A stretch of DNA of 7,121 bases, taken from contig JASHYZ010000211.1 in the NCBI GenBank assembly GCA_030042795.1, positions 1-7,121 of the forward strand. Reading direction: 5' to 3'. Each line of letters starts with the position of its first letter. Positions within the stretch are counted from its first letter, which is position 1. The translations under genes were made by a program, and so were the position numbers. The notes below the pieces were generated by a model that was not told the DNA's origin, searched no databases, and worked only from the letters and a program-made list of their open reading frames with translations. Shown here piece by piece: positions 5,358 through 7,121 of the stretch. Source of the DNA: Terriglobia bacterium. GTDB lineage: Bacteria > Acidobacteriota > Terriglobia > UBA7540.

Positions 5358-6773
5358 TCACGCAATGGTGGGGAAGGTTACGGTGAACTTTGATCCCTTG
5401 CCAAGGTTGCTTTCCACGGTGACTGTGCCATCCATCCGCTCGACGATGTGCTTGACAATGGAGAGGCCCAGTCCGGTTCCACCGGCTTGGCGCGAGCGGG
5501 CCTTATCCACGCGGTAGAAGCGCTCAAAAATGCGCGGCAGGTGTTCGGAGGGAATGCCAATGCCGGTGTCCTCAACCGTAACCGTGACGTGGCCGTTGGG
5601 GCCGCAGTGGCTCTCAATGCGGACTTCGCCGTCAGGCCGGTTGAACTTCACGCCGTTGTCAAGCAGGTTCACCAAGACTTGCTCAACGTGGGTGCGGTTG
5701 CCCAGCACATCCGCTTCCTCCACGGTACCGCGCACCAAGTGAACGCCGGCCAGCCTTGCAGCCGAACTTACGGTGCGCAGACACGAGTCCACGGCGGCCT
5801 GAATCGAAATACTCTCCGGGGGCGTTCCGACGCGCCCTGACTCGAGCTCTGAAAGAGTGAGAAGGTCCGAAGTGATATTCCCTAATCGAATGGCGTGAGC
5901 CTTGATGATCTCCACGAAGCGCTGGCTATTCTCGGCGTCTTCCAGGCCACCTTCGAGCAAGGTTTCGGAGTAGCCCTGAATAGCGGTAAGCGGCGTGCGC
6001 AGCTCGTGCGAGACGTTCGCCACAAAATCCCGGCGGACCCGCTCCAGACGCTCCAAGTGGGTGATGTCGTATAGAACAGCGAACGCGCCCGGGCCGGAGA
6101 GTGAAGCCAGGGGCGCAGCTTGTACCTCGAACGTGCGCTCTTCGCCCGCGAGCACCAAAACAAGGCGGCGCTCCTGAGGCTCGCCTTTACGCAGCGCCTC
6201 GCCGAGCATGTCGCTCAAAGCGGGGTGGCGAACCACCTCAGCCAAGGGCGTGCGGTCTGGAATCGGATCCGATACGCCCACAGCTTGCATGAAGGCGCGG
6301 TTGGAATATGTGATCCTGAGCTTTTCATCCACGGCGAGCACGCCTTCCACCATGGTCGCGAGAATCGCCTCATGCTGGGCGGATTGCGCTTTCGCGCTTT
6401 CCACGAAACCACTCAGCCGGGCCGCCATGCCGTTGACGGCGCGCACCAGTGACCCGACCTCGTCGTCCGCGGTCTCGACCAGAGGCGTCGGCACGCTCCC
6501 GGCTTCCACAAATCCATTCGCGAAAGCACGCAGCCTCGCAAGACGTTGCGTGACCGCTCTTGACGTGAGGTATGCCAGGCCAACTGCGATGAGAGCGGCC
6601 ACTAACCCCAGCTTGAGAAGTTCCGCGTGGATTTCGCCGATGGAGGCGGAAGCCCCGCCGGTTGGAAGGCCCGACTTGATGTGGGTAAGGTAGAGGTCAA
6701 GCGGAAGCAAAATCGCTGCAGTGAGGAGAAAACCACTCAGGACGAGCTTGCGGAAGAGAACACTGCCAGTCAT
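5358..6773 (-). CDS. phoR: PhoR-like membrane sensor histidine kinase
   Basis: The 471-residue kinase should autophosphorylate and pass phosphate to the response regulator encoded just upstream. Order of parts: TM1 (about 8-28), a short periplasmic stretch (about 29-50), TM2 (about 52-70), HAMP (about 71-125), PAS (about 130-240, with MVEGVLAVDEKLRITYSNRAF), HisKA with the phosphoacceptor His256 in FVANVSHELRTPL, and HATPase_c. The ATP-binding boxes are intact: N-box NLLDNGVKFN (369-378), G1 DTGIGIP (402-408), F-box FERFYRVDKARS (416-427) and G2 GGTGLGLSI (431-439). The HAMP-PAS-HisKA order, the very short periplasmic part and the PhoB-like partner point to PhoR, which senses phosphate state through the Pst transporter and PhoU rather than an external ligand; other kinases share this plan. 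The start is ATG (6771-6773) with no obvious Shine-Dalgarno. All catalytic motifs are complete. Confidence 0.9.
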   Translation of the reverse strand: MTGSVLFRKLVLSGFLLTAAILLPLDLYLTHIKSGLPTGGASASIGEIHAELLKLGLVAALIAVGLAYLTSRAVTQRLARLRAFANGFVEAGSVPTPLVETADDEVGSLVRAVNGMAARLSGFVESAKAQSAQHEAILATMVEGVLAVDEKLRITYSNRAFMQAVGVSDPIPDRTPLAEVVRHPALSDMLGEALRKGEPQERRLVLVLAGEERTFEVQAAPLASLSGPGAFAVLYDITHLERLERVRRDFVANVSHELRTPLTAIQGYSETLLEGGLEDAENSQRFVEIIKAHAIRLGNITSDLLTLSELESGRVGTPPESISIQAAVDSCLRTVSSAARLAGVHLVRGTVEEADVLGNRTHVEQVLVNLLDNGVKFNRPDGEVRIESHCGPNGHVTVTVEDTGIGIPSEHLPRIFERFYRVDKARSRQAGGTGLGLSIVKHIVERMDGTVTVESNLGKGSKFTVTFPTIA

Positions 6774-6792
6774 CTCAGGCCGGGCCTCAGAA

Positions 6793-6808
6793 GGCTAGGG
6801 ATCTAGCC
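6793..6808. repeat. inverted repeat just upstream of phoR
   Basis: GGCTAG (6793-6798) and CTAGCC (6803-6808) are perfect inverted copies around GGAT. A further short palindrome, AGGCC-G-GGCCT, lies between it and the phoR ATG (about 6777-6787). Both would fold in the transcript leader immediately ahead of the phoR start. Confidence 0.45.
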
Positions 6809-6812
6809 CTGC

Positions 6813-6859
6813 CGTGTCGATGCCCGGAGGTTCTAACTTGCCGAAAGGGCCGGGACACG
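6813..6859. repeat. imperfect inverted repeat in the phoB-phoR gap
   Basis: CGTGTC (6813-6818) pairs with GACACG (6854-6859) and CCGG (6824-6827) with CCGG (6850-6853); a five-base bulge interrupts the left arm, and the loop is 22 bases. No T-run follows on either strand. Confidence 0.4.
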
Positions 6860-6875
6860 TTTGATGCTCACGCTG

Positions 6876-6887
6876 AAGGCCGGCCTT
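6876..6887. repeat. 12-base perfect palindrome AAGGCCGGCCTT
   Basis: An uninterrupted 12-base palindrome lies in the 149-base gap between the response-regulator stop and the phoR start, about 36 bases beyond the regulator stop codon. It might be a protein-binding site or part of an RNA structure. Its function is unknown, and GC-rich palindromes of this length can arise by chance. Confidence 0.4.
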
Positions 6888-6922
6888 ACAGCCACTCGGC
6901 CCAACCGGTTTTTGTCAGTCCG

Positions 6923-7121
6923 CTAGGCATTGTCATCCGCGTCCGGCTGTGGCAGAAACCGATAGCCGGAGCCTCGCACCGTCTGCAAGTAGCGCGGATT
7001 CTCCGGATCAGCCTCGATTTTAGACCTGAGCCGCCGGATATGCACGTCCACGGTGCGGGGCGTCACGAAGCGGTCACGTCCCCAAACTCCGTCCAGCAAG
7101 CGGTCGCGGCTGAAAATGCGG
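6923..7121 (-). CDS. phoB: PhoB-like response regulator, C-terminal winged-helix domain (5' part outside window)
   Basis: An open frame of 65 codons entering from the right edge (last complete codon 7118-7120) ends at TAG (6923-6925). It encodes the latter part of an OmpR/PhoB-type DNA-binding domain: FSRDRLLDGVWGRD, then the recognition-helix region TPRTVDVHIRRLRSKIE, then the wing with YLQTVRGSGYRF. The receiver domain with its phosphoacceptor aspartate is beyond the window. TVDVHIRRLRSKIE and the RGSGYRF hairpin are characteristic of this family and closest to PhoB. It is followed after 149 bases by the kinase on the same strand, the usual phoB-phoR order, so they should be partners. The family is certain; the phosphate role is inferred from the partner's architecture and the general PhoB-likeness. 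Confidence 0.88.
   Translation of the reverse strand, partial: RIFSRDRLLDGVWGRDRFVTPRTVDVHIRRLRSKIEADPENPRYLQTVRGSGYRFLPQPDADDNA

Noticed and set aside
6903..6915. AACCGGTT followed by a T-run on the plus strand, a possible intrinsic terminator.
   Set aside because: The palindrome is only eight bases with no loop, and the T-run has the wrong orientation to end the minus-strand phoB transcript.
1..7121. CRISPR arrays, toxin-antitoxin pairs, phage genes, transposases or a defence island.
   Set aside because: No regularly spaced repeats and no ORF with such motifs. All substantial frames belong to housekeeping or metabolic families.

Overview
This window is ordinary-looking bacterial chromosome, GC-rich and densely packed. 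It carries seven genes on the minus strand and the tail of one convergent gene on the plus strand. GC-rich coding, a PhoB/PhoR pair, SelD, LarB, an LctP-type lactate permease and above all a GGCACGGCTGAAGCCGT-type palindrome between genes suggest a soil or sediment bacterium, possibly Acidobacteriota. That assignment is an inference from general resemblance; no marker gene in the window proves it.

Layout in minus-strand transcription order, from right to left: the C-terminal DNA-binding domain of a PhoB-like response regulator (6923 to the window edge); a 149-base palindrome-rich gap; a PhoR-like sensor histidine kinase (5358-6773); a gap almost filled by a roughly 102-base palindromic, MITE-like element with a REP-like hairpin at its core (5237-5338); larB (4457-5215); a 138-base gap holding a good -10 box only 10 bases before the next start; selD (3278-4318); 22 bases later a J-domain/membrane fusion protein (2485-3255); a 139-base gap; dtd, D-aminoacyl-tRNA deacylase (1869-2345); and 46 bases later an LctP-family lactate permease (224-1822). 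The plus-strand tail at 1-209 is a membrane protein C-terminus, possibly the lipid II flippase MurJ; it ends only 14 bases from the permease stop.

The run is probably several transcription units: phoB-phoR; larB; selD with the J-domain gene; and dtd with lctP. PhoB and PhoR would act as a phosphate-responsive two-component pair. SelD supplies selenophosphate for selenocysteine or selenouridine. LarB makes an early intermediate of the nickel-pincer cofactor of lactate racemase, which fits loosely with a lactate permease in the same neighbourhood, although larA, larC and larE are not here. Dtd removes D-amino acids from mischarged tRNAs.

I do not see a novel multi-gene system, CRISPR array, insertion sequence with a transposase, or RNA gene. 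The most unusual items are the nested palindromic element at 5237-5338, the J-domain/DUF4870-like fusion, the near-leaderless selD promoter, and the open frame that continues past the J-domain stop codon. No gap between genes exceeds 150 bases.
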